In this document: piece by piece, positions 29,642-38,281 of the stretch
How the letters are laid out: every line of letters starts with the position of its first letter
Position numbering within the stretch: position 1 is the stretch's first letter
Origin: Nostoc sp. FACHB-110
Lineage (GTDB): Bacteria > Cyanobacteriota > Cyanobacteriia > Cyanobacteriales > Nostocaceae
Direction: 5' to 3'
Assembly (NCBI RefSeq): GCF_014697425.1
Contig: NZ_JACJRU010000012.1
Coordinates: 1-64,000, forward strand
DNA length: 64,000 nt
Made by a program: the position numbers and the translations under genes
Notes under the pieces: generated by a model
Seen by the model: only the letters and a program-made list of their open reading frames with translations
Database searches by the model: none
Told to the model about the DNA's origin: nothing

Positions 29642-30874
29642 GTGGCTCAAATGAATTCACAACAACTAATAGGTTATATCACCTGTGGCTTGTCGTCCTT
29701 AGCTGTAGTTATGGCTGGGCAAATGTCTCAAGCTAATGCAGCCGCTCTCACTTTTTCAGGCACAGGAACTAACTCGGCATCAAATGGAACTACTAATGCT
29801 CTGGGAGCATCAGTCATTTTTGATGACAGCCTCAATCCTGGGAAATTAACAATTACTCTAAAAAATACAGGGCCAGGTGCTACAGCACCTTCGGATGTAT
29901 TAACGGCTGTTTTTTGGGAATATGGCGGATCTGCTCTAACAAACTTGTCTTTATATTCAGCTACAGCGCCAACGGTAATTGGAGGCAATGCAGGTAATAA
30001 TATAAATCTAAAAGCTCTTGATGAATGGAAATTGCCCAACACTGGCAATGGTACAGCCGACCTTCCCGGCATAACTCAAAATTATGGTATTGGTACTGCT
30101 GGATTAGGTATTTTTCAAGGTGGTGGTGGACAGCAATTTAATTACGGCATCATCAGTGGTTATGATGATCCGAACCCAGCCGTAAATAAAGGAACTTTTG
30201 TCAAAGACTATGCCACCTTCGTTTTATCAGGTCTACCCAGTGCTTTTGATATAACCAAAATCGGTAATATTCGCTTCCAGTTCGGAACTAATTTGATCGA
30301 ACCTAGCTTTGCTGGCACGTTAGTTACACCAGCACCAACCCCAGCACCAACCCCAGCACCAACGCCTGCGCCAACACCAGCACCAACACCCGCGCCAACA
30401 CCCGCGCCAGCACCCGCACCTGCGCCAACACCAGCACCAACACCCGCGCCAACACCAGCACCAACACCAGCACCAACACCCGCGCCAGCACCCGCACCCG
30501 CACCCGCACCTGCGCCAACACCAGCACCAACACCCGCGCCAACACCCGCGCCAACACCCGCACCAACACCCGCACCTGCGCCAGCACCCGCACCTGCGCC
30601 AGCACCCGCACCAACACCCGCACCAACCCCAGCACCAACACCCGCACCCGCACCCGCACCCGCACCCGCACCCGCACCCGCACCTGCGCCAGCACCTGCG
30701 CCAGCACCTGCACCAGCACCATCTCCTACCACTTACTATCAACCACCTACCACATCATCTACACCTCAACCGAAGAAAGTACCTGAACCTAGCACACTCG
30801 CAGCTTTAAGCTTATTTGGTCTAAGTACTTTGAAACTGAAGAGAAAAAAGCAAAAGGATAACTCCCAAGCTTAA
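29642..30874 (+). CDS. Secreted PEP-CTERM protein with long Pro-Ala-Thr spacer
   Basis: 410 residues. Signal peptide in the first ~33 residues ([21 protein letters not shown]). A beta-rich domain of about 190 residues follows. Then comes about 130 residues built of PAPT/PAPA units (codons for Pro-Ala-Pro-Thr or Pro-Ala-Pro-Ala), a short Ser/Thr-rich piece, and a C-terminal [20 protein letters not shown] sorting signal with basic KRKKQ. GTG at 29642 is preferred over ATG 29651, because AAGGAG is 10 bases before the GTG. Likely surface exposed; the spacer resembles wall-spanning spacers. Confidence 0.85.
   Translation: MAQMNSQQLIGYITCGLSSLAVVMAGQMSQANAAALTFSGTGTNSASNGTTNALGASVIFDDSLNPGKLTITLKNTGPGATAPSDVLTAVFWEYGGSALTNLSLYSATAPTVIGGNAGNNINLKALDEWKLPNTGNGTADLPGITQNYGIGTAGLGIFQGGGGQQFNYGIISGYDDPNPAVNKGTFVKDYATFVLSGLPSAFDITKIGNIRFQFGTNLIEPSFAGTLVTPAPTPAPTPAPTPAPTPAPTPAPTPAPAPAPAPTPAPTPAPTPAPTPAPTPAPAPAPAPAPAPTPAPTPAPTPAPTPAPTPAPAPAPAPAPAPAPTPAPTPAPTPAPAPAPAPAPAPAPAPAPAPAPAPAPSPTTYYQPPTTSSTPQPKKVPEPSTLAALSLFGLSTLKLKRKKQKDNSQA
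30328..30720 (+). repeat. GC-rich 12-base-type tandem repeat inside the PEP-CTERM gene
   Basis: Roughly 390 bases of degenerate 12-mers such as CCAGCACCAACA and CCCGCACCCGCA, coding Pro-Ala-Pro-Thr/Ala. Synonymous codon swaps (cca/ccc/cct, gca/gcg) occur between units. The region has a much higher G+C content than its surroundings and opens artificial frames on the other strand. Confidence 0.9.
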
Positions 30875-30907
30875 GTAAAACCGTTAAGTTGTCATATTAG
30901 CTGTACA

Positions 30908-30948
30908 TAGGTGTAGAAGTGTTTTCCACTTCTACACCTAATTTTTTT
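30908..30948 (+). terminator. Terminator of the 410-residue PEP-CTERM gene
   Basis: TAGGTGTAGAAGTG, TTT, CCACTTCTACACCTA then seven T: a long near-perfect stem about 35 bases after the stop. Confidence 0.9.
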
Positions 30949-30956
30949 AGTACACC

Positions 30957-31106
30957 AGGACTTACGCACAAAGATTATCTGTGGAGATTGGGTGTCAGGG
31001 TGAAAGGGTATGGGGTGTAAGGATTTTGAATCATTACACCCCTATACCCCTGAACCCCTACACCCTCGCCAAAACCCTTGATTTTTCGTTTTGATGCGTA
31101 AGTCCT
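30957..31106. mobile_element. MITE-like 150-bp element with 12-bp terminal inverted repeats
   Basis: The ends are AGGACTTACGCA (30957-30968) and TGCGTAAGTCCT (31095-31106), exact inverted repeats. Inside, a G-rich half (gggtgtcagggtgaaaggg, tatggggtgtaagg) is roughly complementary to a C-rich half (ttacacccctatacccc, tacaccctc), so the whole can fold into one hairpin. No coding capacity. A similar right end occurs alone at 21306-21317 and 45780-45791. Confidence 0.65.
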
Positions 31107-31203
31107 ATACACATCTACTTGTTACTACAAACAGCATTGCAGCAGCTCGAACAGATCAAGAGGTTTTAAAATTAATGAAGTATCAAACCAAATTGAGGAC
31201 ATT

Positions 31204-31476
31204 ATGGCTGCTAACGTAGAAATTTACACTTGGAGGACTTGTCCATTTTGCATCCGTGCTAAAAGTTTGCTTGCTAGCAAGGGTGTTGACTTTATTGAAT
31301 ACAGTATTGATGGTGACGAAGCAGCACGAGATAAAATGTCACAAAGAGCAAATGGCAAGCGTTCTTTACCGCAAATTTTTATTAATAATCACCATGTTGG
31401 TGGTTGTGATGATATCCACGCATTAGACCGTCAAGGCAAATTAGATGAGCTATTAGCTGCTGACAGTAATGTATAA
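31204..31476 (+). CDS. grxC: Glutaredoxin 3-type (GrxC)
   Basis: A 90-residue dithiol glutaredoxin with active site CPFC (residues 13-16), the SLPQIFI cis-proline segment and GGCDDIHAL near the C-terminus. It reduces disulphides with glutathione. It lies 120 bases upstream of gshB on the same strand, and the two are likely cotranscribed as a glutathione unit. Confidence 0.94.
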   Translation: MAANVEIYTWRTCPFCIRAKSLLASKGVDFIEYSIDGDEAARDKMSQRANGKRSLPQIFINNHHVGGCDDIHALDRQGKLDELLAADSNV

Positions 31477-31595
31477 AATCAGCAAGTATAAGAATTAAGC
31501 AATTTTTTGCTGGCAAGGTTTGTGAGTTAGTTAAATCATCAGGAGTTAATCTAAATTGAAGAACTTAGAATTTCCTGGCGATTGAGGCAAACAGC

Positions 31596-32570
31596 GTGAA
31601 ACTGGCTTTTATTATTGATCCCATCCATCAGCTTGACCCTTGTCATGATACCAGTGTCGCTCTGATGGAAGCGGCCCAAGTTTTAGGGCATGAAATCTGG
31701 ATAACTCAGGCAAACTGGTTGAGTGTAGTAGAAGCTAAAGCTTGGGCGATTCTGCAAAAGGTGGAACTAGTACCCATAGAGTTGGTGGACGGGCGTTGGA
31801 TAGCAGCAAATCCTTGGTACAAATTAAGCGATAGCGCTTTCATGAACCTGGAAAAAATGGACGCTGTATTTATGCGGACAGATCCACCAGTCAACGATGC
31901 TTACTTGTTTGCTACCTACATTCTGGATTATGTTGACCAAAATCAAACTTTGGTAATTAACCATCCTGATGGTATTCGGAGGGCAAATGAAAAAATGTAT
32001 GCCCTCCAATTTACTGAGGTGATTCCAGAAACTATTGTGAGTGCTGATAAACAAATTATCCGTGATTTTGTCGAAGCCAAAGGAGCAACAGTACTCAAAC
32101 CATTGGGGAATAAAGCTGGGGAAGGGATTTTATTTTTACAAGCAGGCGATCGCAACTTTAATTCAATTGTGGAACTTAGCACTCACCAAGGCAAATTACC
32201 CGTTATGGTGCAGAACTATTTACCCCAAGCTAAAGAAGGAGACAAACGTATTATCTTACTCAATGGTGAACCGATTGGTGCTTTAAATCGGCTTTCGAGT
32301 GGCAGTGATTTTCGCAACAATATGGCGGCTGGTGGTACAGTGGCGGAAACGGAAATTACTCCTAGAGAGCATGAAATTTGTACCCAACTAGCCGATAAAT
32401 TACGCCAAGACGGGTTAATTTTTGTAGGTATTGATGTCATTGGAGGCTATCTGACAGAGGTTAACGTCACTAGCCCCACAGGAATTCGAGAAATCGATAG
32501 ACTCAATGGTATTCGTCTAGGTCATCAAGTAGTTCAATGGGTGGAACAGACTCTGAAATCTAAAAAGTAA
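31596..32570 (+). CDS. gshB: Glutathione synthetase
   Basis: 324 residues, GTG start. Joins gamma-glutamylcysteine and glycine using ATP (ATP-grasp fold). Seen: MKLAFIIDPIHQLDP at the N-terminus, DRWIAANPWY..., KPLGNKAGEGILFL (ATP loop), VMVQNYLPQAKEGDKRIIL, NVTSPTGIREIDRLNG (metal and glutathione site). The upstream glutaredoxin gene shares the pathway. gshA is not in the window. Confidence 0.95.
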   Translation: MKLAFIIDPIHQLDPCHDTSVALMEAAQVLGHEIWITQANWLSVVEAKAWAILQKVELVPIELVDGRWIAANPWYKLSDSAFMNLEKMDAVFMRTDPPVNDAYLFATYILDYVDQNQTLVINHPDGIRRANEKMYALQFTEVIPETIVSADKQIIRDFVEAKGATVLKPLGNKAGEGILFLQAGDRNFNSIVELSTHQGKLPVMVQNYLPQAKEGDKRIILLNGEPIGALNRLSSGSDFRNNMAAGGTVAETEITPREHEICTQLADKLRQDGLIFVGIDVIGGYLTEVNVTSPTGIREIDRLNGIRLGHQVVQWVEQTLKSKK

Positions 32571-32945
32571 AATAATTGCAATTCTAATTTTGAATATTTG
32601 TTGACACTAGAATCTGGCTGATAAGTTGAGCGATCGCACCTGTCAGGCAATTTTTTTTGCTGTTGGCGCAGGTGCAATCACCAAAATCAGCACAGCCTAT
32701 TCAAAATTCTCTGCTTTACTATTTGTGCCAAATACAAGTTAGGACAGATTCACAAAGCTCCTGCCCATATACATTTAGTTTAAGTAGTTTCGAGGAGTTG
32801 TCTTCATTAATTAGCCAAATTAAATAATGGCAACAGAATGCTGACTTCCGCTCCTAGTGAAATCTGGGAATTAGCAAATTTTATACAGCCATCAGTCCAG
32901 ACTGAGACTGCAAAGTTTATCTAATATCTCAAATCCAAAATTTAC
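32571..32945. other. Intergenic region between convergent gshB and ftsZ
   Basis: About 375 bases. At about 32636-32676 GCACCTG and CAGGTGC flank a T-rich loop (a possible weak terminator). A 28-codon ATG frame at 32838-32924 ends in TAA, but it has no family resemblance and I do not call it a gene. Confidence 0.45.
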
Positions 32946-34232
32946 TTAATTACGTGGTGGTGTGCGCCGTCTTTGGAGAAATTCAGGAATATCTAAACCT
33001 GTTTTTTCTTTAGGTTCGACTACTGGTGTTGGCTGATTAGCAGCTGGAGTTTGTTGAGTTGATTTTTTTGGTGGAGGTGCAACTCGTTGATTAGTTGCAT
33101 TTTGTGGTTGTGCGGTTTGGCCTTCACCTGTAAACCCTGTGGCAATTACTGTAATTCTCACCTCACCTTGGAGGCGATCGTCAATTACTGCCCCAAAAAT
33201 AATATTGGCATTGGGATCAACCACTTCATAAATAGTTTCTGCGGCTGCGTTCACTTCATGTAAAGTCAAATCACTACCACCAGTGATGTTAAAGACTACG
33301 CCTCTTGCCCCTTCAATAGAAGATTCTAATAGAGGAGAAGAAATAGCTGCGATCGCCGCTTCTCTTGCCCGTGATTTCCCTGAGCTAATACCGATCCCCA
33401 TTAGTGCCGATCCCGCATCTGCCATCACCGCTCTAACATCTGCAAAGTCAACGTTGACTAAACCAGGAATGGTGATGATATCAGAAATGCCTTGTACCCC
33501 TTGGCGCAGCACATCATCCGCATAACGAAAAGCTTCTTGTACGGGTGTTTGTTCCGGGATCACTTCTAAAAGCTTGTTATTAGGAATGATGATTAGTGTA
33601 TCTACCCGACTTTTTAGTCCTTCAATGCCTTGCTCTGCTTGACTAGTCCGGCGGCGACCTTCAAACACAAACGGGCGTGTCACCACCCCAACTGTCAGAG
33701 CACCCATTTCTTTGGCTACTTCTGCAACTATTGGGGCTGCACCTGTACCAGTACCGCCTCCCATCCCAGCAGTAATGAATACTAAATCAGCACCTTCTAA
33801 AGCTGTGGCAATTTCATCTCGGGATTCCTCGGCGGCCTTCTGCCCAATAGCAGGATTACCACCTGCACCTAAACCCCGTGTTAACTTCTGCCCAATTTGT
33901 AATCGACTGGGTGCGCCGGCTAAAGTCAAAGCTTGGGCATCAGTATTAATTGACCAAAACTCGACTCCACTCACATCTGACTCAATCATGCGGTTAACAG
34001 CATTGCCACCACCACCACCAACACCAATTACTTTAATGTTGGCTACCCTACCTGGAACAATCTCGCCAATACGGTTATTTTCTACAGATATTTTCTTATT
34101 GTCTTGGCCTTGTGCAAAGTTCAGCCCAGAATGACTAAAGGGATTATTTGAGTTTCCTGCCAGTGAGAATCCTGGCTGTCCCACAGATTGGGAGTTTTTA
34201 TAGGTAAGCCCTTGGTTATTATCAAGCGTCAT
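32946..34232 (-). CDS. ftsZ: Cell division protein FtsZ
   Basis: The bacterial tubulin homologue that builds the Z ring. From the ATG at 34232 it has 428 residues, beginning [14 protein letters not shown], as in Anabaena FtsZ; a longer frame to GTG 34277 adds 15 unsupported residues. Domains: a poorly conserved N-terminal ~50 residues, then [16 protein letters not shown], the tubulin signature [20 protein letters not shown], a linker rich in Gln/Pro/Thr, and the C-terminal peptide [14 protein letters not shown] that binds partners such as SepF/ZipN. Two small ORFs and ftsQ lie upstream. Confidence 0.97.
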   Translation of the reverse strand: MTLDNNQGLTYKNSQSVGQPGFSLAGNSNNPFSHSGLNFAQGQDNKKISVENNRIGEIVPGRVANIKVIGVGGGGGNAVNRMIESDVSGVEFWSINTDAQALTLAGAPSRLQIGQKLTRGLGAGGNPAIGQKAAEESRDEIATALEGADLVFITAGMGGGTGTGAAPIVAEVAKEMGALTVGVVTRPFVFEGRRRTSQAEQGIEGLKSRVDTLIIIPNNKLLEVIPEQTPVQEAFRYADDVLRQGVQGISDIITIPGLVNVDFADVRAVMADAGSALMGIGISSGKSRAREAAIAAISSPLLESSIEGARGVVFNITGGSDLTLHEVNAAAETIYEVVDPNANIIFGAVIDDRLQGEVRITVIATGFTGEGQTAQPQNATNQRVAPPPKKSTQQTPAANQPTPVVEPKEKTGLDIPEFLQRRRTPPRN

Positions 34233-34311
34233 TGGATTTGTGAAAGGTAGATAAACGACTTTTCCAGGTGTATTCACCTAAGAGTCAACTATAGTTGGAC
34301 AATACCAAAAT

Positions 34312-34620
34312 CTATAGGCACTGCTCTTGATTTTGATTGCCACTTCCAACCTTAACAGGATTGTTAGTATGAAAGTCTGCCATTGGATAAGCCATTAACG
34401 CAGCGGAGCGCACAGCTAATTCTAGAGAAGTATACCTACATTTAACTAAAGTTGATCTGTATAACTTTAATAAGCTATTAATAGCTTTACGGCTAAGTTG
34501 CCGAATTGGCACAGTTTCCTCTTGCCATACCGAATGTCCTCCCACTATTACTGTTAATGATTTAAGTTGGTCATTAATTTTACAACTACCTGTGATTGTT
34601 TTTTGTTCGTTAGATTCCAT
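34312..34620 (-). CDS. Small hypothetical ORF upstream of ftsZ (downstream half)
   Basis: 102 residues with ATG at 34620. Helical, basic middle: LSRKAINSLLKLYRSTLVKCRYTSLELAVRSAALMAYPMADFH. No family recognised. The preceding ORF (34624-34857) is in the same frame, separated only by TGA and one CAA codon, so the two may be one gene with an in-frame stop. It has no strong ribosome-binding site of its own. Confidence 0.45.
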   Translation of the reverse strand: MESNEQKTITGSCKINDQLKSLTVIVGGHSVWQEETVPIRQLSRKAINSLLKLYRSTLVKCRYTSLELAVRSAALMAYPMADFHTNNPVKVGSGNQNQEQCL

Positions 34621-34623
34621 TTG

Positions 34624-34857
34624 TCACGACTGGAACTTCGATATTTTATTATTTCTTAATACCAAAGACCACTCAAAAGCAGAAGTATGATTGCTTGGAG
34701 CATATGTATGATTAACTAATTTTATGGTGTTAAATATACCCTTAATTACATTACAAACAACATTAAGCTCAGATAGTTGAGCCAATAGCTGAATTTGTAA
34801 AGACGCAACACTCTGTGTTTTGTCTGCTTTAATAATATAGTTGATACATTTCAACAT
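34624..34857 (-). CDS. Small hypothetical ORF (upstream half of a possible split gene)
   Basis: 77 residues with ATG at 34857: MLKCINYIIKADKTQSVASL and FEWSLVLRNNKISKFQS at the end. It stops at TGA (34624-34626), and an ATG in the same frame follows after one codon. No family recognised. It could be a separate small gene, an interrupted gene, or a chance frame; ftsQ ends about 250 bases upstream. Confidence 0.4.
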   Translation of the reverse strand: MLKCINYIIKADKTQSVASLQIQLLAQLSELNVVCNVIKGIFNTIKLVNHTYAPSNHTSAFEWSLVLRNNKISKFQS

Positions 34858-35113
34858 TGGCGATAATTGCCACCTAAAATCTCAAATTTGCCTTCTAATT
34901 ACCTATCACCATAGTTTATGGGTAAGGAAGAAGTCTGATTTTCGCCACTATCAAGAGGCTCGAATAATTAAGTTTCTTATTGTATCTGATTAAAAAATCA
35001 CGCTAATCCTTTAATGTATGTGGCGAAAAACCTGAAATTGATAAATATCTCTATAAAATATCAAAGTTTTTAGATTACAGAGACCATTTGATACATAAAA
35101 CTTACAGATATTT

Positions 35114-35959
35114 TTAGGGCGTAGAAGAATTAGCCTTAGAGTTATTTTGGATCATATGTACTATTGGCGTTTCCGGATTTTTGAGGTCGATATACTCTAT
35201 TTGAGTGGGATTAATTTTGGCTGGCAAATTCCGTAATTGTGCTAGTACTTTAATTTGTTCTGGTAACAATGGACTAGGATTACCCAAGTGAACATTTCCT
35301 AATTCTGTTTTCAGAATTAAATTTGTTAAATCCTGGAAATTAGCTTCCATGATTTTCACAGAACTTTGACTTAATAATGGATAAAGTTGTATCCAATATT
35401 GTCGATATTGCTCTGGTGTCCCAATAACTTTAAAGCTGGGTAATTTCAGCTTAGGATTTACTAATGTATATTTTTCTAAGGGTATCCAAACACCAGTGGC
35501 ATCTAATAAACCTGTTGAGGACTGTTTATTTTTAGTCTGATTATTTGCTTCTGGAGGTCTTTGCGCTACAGCTACAGGTACTCGTTCTTGGATTTCAATA
35601 ATTAATCCTGGAGGAAACAGACGACGATTGACTGTAGCTTGGGCAATAGTTGGTTGTAGCTTCAAAGATTGGGCGATCGCAGAAGGTTCAATTTTCCATA
35701 AAGATTGAGGATAAGATAGCTTAAGCATGGACTTAATTGCTGTTTCTGGCAGTACTTGATTACCTGATTTGATCACAATTTGTTTGGGATCGTTGAGTAC
35801 CCATACTGGTTGCAGCGTCACCCACAGCAAACACCCGGCAAATCCACTCACAGCAATTGTTCGCCAAATAGCCTGAACAAGTTTCATCTGTCTTTGCCTG
35901 CGTAGTTTTTTGCGGCGTTGAGCTAAATCTGTCTGGGAAACTGACACTATACCAGCCAT
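35114..35959 (-). CDS. ftsQ: Cell division protein FtsQ
   Basis: 281 residues. N-terminal basic cytoplasmic tail (LAQRRKKLRRQRQMK), one membrane helix at about 31-50 (IAVSGFAGCLLWVTLQPVWV), then a POTRA-type domain (VIKSGNQVLPETAIKSMLKLSYP; VNRRLFPPGLIIEIQERVPVA) and the FtsQ beta domain (TGVWIPLEKY; IEYIDLKNPETPIV). It organises septal machinery and lies upstream of ftsZ in the same orientation, a conserved arrangement in cyanobacteria. Confidence 0.9.
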   Translation of the reverse strand: MAGIVSVSQTDLAQRRKKLRRQRQMKLVQAIWRTIAVSGFAGCLLWVTLQPVWVLNDPKQIVIKSGNQVLPETAIKSMLKLSYPQSLWKIEPSAIAQSLKLQPTIAQATVNRRLFPPGLIIEIQERVPVAVAQRPPEANNQTKNKQSSTGLLDATGVWIPLEKYTLVNPKLKLPSFKVIGTPEQYRQYWIQLYPLLSQSSVKIMEANFQDLTNLILKTELGNVHLGNPSPLLPEQIKVLAQLRNLPAKINPTQIEYIDLKNPETPIVHMIQNNSKANSSTP

Positions 35960-36849
35960 TCAAACCTCTTCTTGATGGGAATTAAATTTTTTGCAATTGC
36001 AAAGTTGATTAATTAACTTCAACTTTGTGGACAGTACTTATTTATAAGTGTCTCGCCCCAAATCTCAGTTTTATTTGTAGTAACACCTTACAGCAACTAC
36101 AGCAATATTCCGGCACGATAAATTTTACCTATTCTGGGATTGCAGTGTTAAGTTGCTATCTCAATGGAGACTTGAGTAGTTTGGGTGAGAGAGATCGCTT
36201 ACCAACTTGGCAAAATAATAATTGACAAATCTACCATAATTTGCTTTTTGCGTATAAGTACTGTTCAAGAATTATACGGTGCAAATGGCAGCAGTAAAGC
36301 CTTGCTTGATTCAATCCTGACTAGAGAGAACTTAGTATCTATCTCCAGAATTAACTGCACAAATGTCGCTCAAGCCCCAGAAATATTTTCTCTTTAACAA
36401 AATATGACAAAAATATTTATTTTGAAATAATTAATTGTGTATTTTTGAATAACCAGTAGGTGGTTAAACATAACACATACATATATTTTTTAAACAGCAA
36501 TATTACTTAAGCAATAAAGTCAAAAATACTACTAAAAAAATATTGAATTGATAGTATCTTTTTTTACCTTAGACACTACTGCATATAAATTCGACTTAAG
36601 TCAAGTAGAAGCTTAAAGATTATCAAAAGCTTAATAAGATATCCAAAAAACACAGATATACTGAAATCGTCAGGGGCTAATGTATCTTTAGGCTAGTCAA
36701 AATAACTGTTGGTGTAAAACTCGATCGAGCGTAAATCACCGCCAACTCAAACACCATCCCAATCATAGAGGATGGCTGTATAGCTGAACAAAGATAATTT
36801 GTATATAAATAGACAAATACACAGCGATTACAACTGCATCTACGTCTCA
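35960..36849. other. Long intergenic region upstream of the first ATPase cassette
   Basis: About 890 bases, A/T-rich, between divergent ftsQ and the ATPase gene. Two open frames (36025-36225, 36185-36397) have no coding character I can support. No hairpin with strong stems was seen. It probably holds the promoters and regulatory sites of both directions. Confidence 0.5.
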
Positions 36850-38184
36850 ATGATTAATACACAGTATTTGCCACGCTTTTATAAAGCTTGTAACCCTAGC
36901 TACGCCCTGAATATGGGTGATGTACTCGATCGACACTACTACATAGATTTTGCCGATGTCCGCGGCTGCAAGATTGTCGAAGAATTGCAACGTACCATCA
37001 GCCGTATATCTCCAGATGAACCTACCTGTCAATTATTTACAGGCCACATTGGCTGCGGAAAATCAACAGAGTTGCAACGTCTCAAAGCAGAACTAGAAGC
37101 CGTAGGATTCCATGTAGTTTATTTTGAATCCAGCCAAGACTTAGATATGGCGGATATCGATGTCAGCGATATTTTGTTGAGTGTAGCGCGTCAAGTTAGT
37201 GTCAGCCTAGAAGCAATCAATATTAAAATTAAACCGCACTATTTTATCAACCTCTTCAAAGAAGTTGGCGATTTTTTGCAAAGCCCTATAGACCTGTCTG
37301 GACAAGCAGAGTTGTCCTTGGGTATTGCTAAAATCACAGCCAAAACCAAAGATAGCGCGCAAGTGAGAAATCAACTCAGACAATATTTAGAGCCGCGTAC
37401 TAACAGTATTTTGCAAGCTATTAACGAAGAGGTATTAGAAAAAGCCGTTGAACAACTCAAACTCAGAGGTCAAAAAGGTTTGGTTGTCATCGTCGATAAT
37501 TTAGATCGAGTGGATATGCGCCCCCTCGCATCTGGGCGGACACAACCAGAATATCTATTTATAGACCGGGGCGAGCAATTACGCCGCCTGAAATGTCACG
37601 TAGTCTACACTATCCCCCTAGCGTTAATTTTCTCCAATGAGTATGAAACACTCAAAAATCGCTTAGGTGGAGGTATTGCCCCTAAAGTATTACCAATGGT
37701 ACGAGTCAAGCAAAGAGATGGCAGTGACTACGAACCAGGAATGCTATTATTGCGCCAGTTAGTTTTAGCCAGAGCTTTTCCTGAAGTTTCTTATAACGAG
37801 AGAATTTCATTAATTACAGAATTATTTGAACACCCTGAAACTTTGGACAGATTATGTCGTGTTAGTGGCGGCCATATCCGTAACTTATTAGGGTTACTTT
37901 ACAGTTGTCTCCAACGGCAAGATCCACCTTTTTCGAGAGACTGTTTAGAAGCAGTTATCAAGGACTACCGGGACGATTTACTACTGGCTATTGATGAATG
38001 TCAGTGGGAATTATTATTTGAGGTAGTACAACAGCAAAGCGTTAAAGGTGAGTCTGACTACCAAAGCTTGCTGCGAAGTATGTACTTATTTGAATATCGT
38101 GATCCTGCTGGTCGTTGGTTTGGTATTAGTCCAGCATTAGCAGAAACAGAAAAAGTGCTAGCTTGGCAGCAAAAACGCCCATAG
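36850..38184 (+). CDS. P-loop ATPase, gene A of paired ATPase-sensor cassette 1
   Basis: 444 residues from ATG 36850 (the frame also opens at a TTG, 36799). Walker A is GHIGCGKST (residues 65-73), Walker B VVIVDNLDRVD (about 211-221). VVYTIPLALIF follows as the sensor I strand, and SGGHIRNLLGLLY near residue 360 looks like a sensor II helix. The C-terminus LFEYRDPAGRWFGISPALAE is conserved with the second cassette (56840). It belongs broadly to AAA/STAND-like P-loop ATPases; the exact family is not recognised. It sits 97 bases before a giant sensor gene, its probable partner. Confidence 0.8.
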   Translation: MINTQYLPRFYKACNPSYALNMGDVLDRHYYIDFADVRGCKIVEELQRTISRISPDEPTCQLFTGHIGCGKSTELQRLKAELEAVGFHVVYFESSQDLDMADIDVSDILLSVARQVSVSLEAINIKIKPHYFINLFKEVGDFLQSPIDLSGQAELSLGIAKITAKTKDSAQVRNQLRQYLEPRTNSILQAINEEVLEKAVEQLKLRGQKGLVVIVDNLDRVDMRPLASGRTQPEYLFIDRGEQLRRLKCHVVYTIPLALIFSNEYETLKNRLGGGIAPKVLPMVRVKQRDGSDYEPGMLLLRQLVLARAFPEVSYNERISLITELFEHPETLDRLCRVSGGHIRNLLGLLYSCLQRQDPPFSRDCLEAVIKDYRDDLLLAIDECQWELLFEVVQQQSVKGESDYQSLLRSMYLFEYRDPAGRWFGISPALAETEKVLAWQQKRP

Positions 38185-38281
38185 TTTTTCGCAAGAAAAT
38201 CATTATTTACCACCAGTCATTAGTCCCCATACATTTGACTAATGACTCATTTATATTGAGCAATTTATTCAATTTTTAGTT

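Noticed and set aside
30208..30742. Long minus-strand frames of Gly-Ala-Val, Arg-Cys-Trp and Leu-Val-Arg type (to 174 codons)
   Set aside because: They are mirror readings of the 12-base repeat in the PEP-CTERM gene; no start region, fold or family resemblance.
32838..32924. 28-codon plus ORF between gshB and ftsZ
   Set aside because: Too short, no ribosome-binding site or family support.
36025..36397. Two overlapping plus frames before the first ATPase gene
   Set aside because: Low coding quality, no family resemblance.
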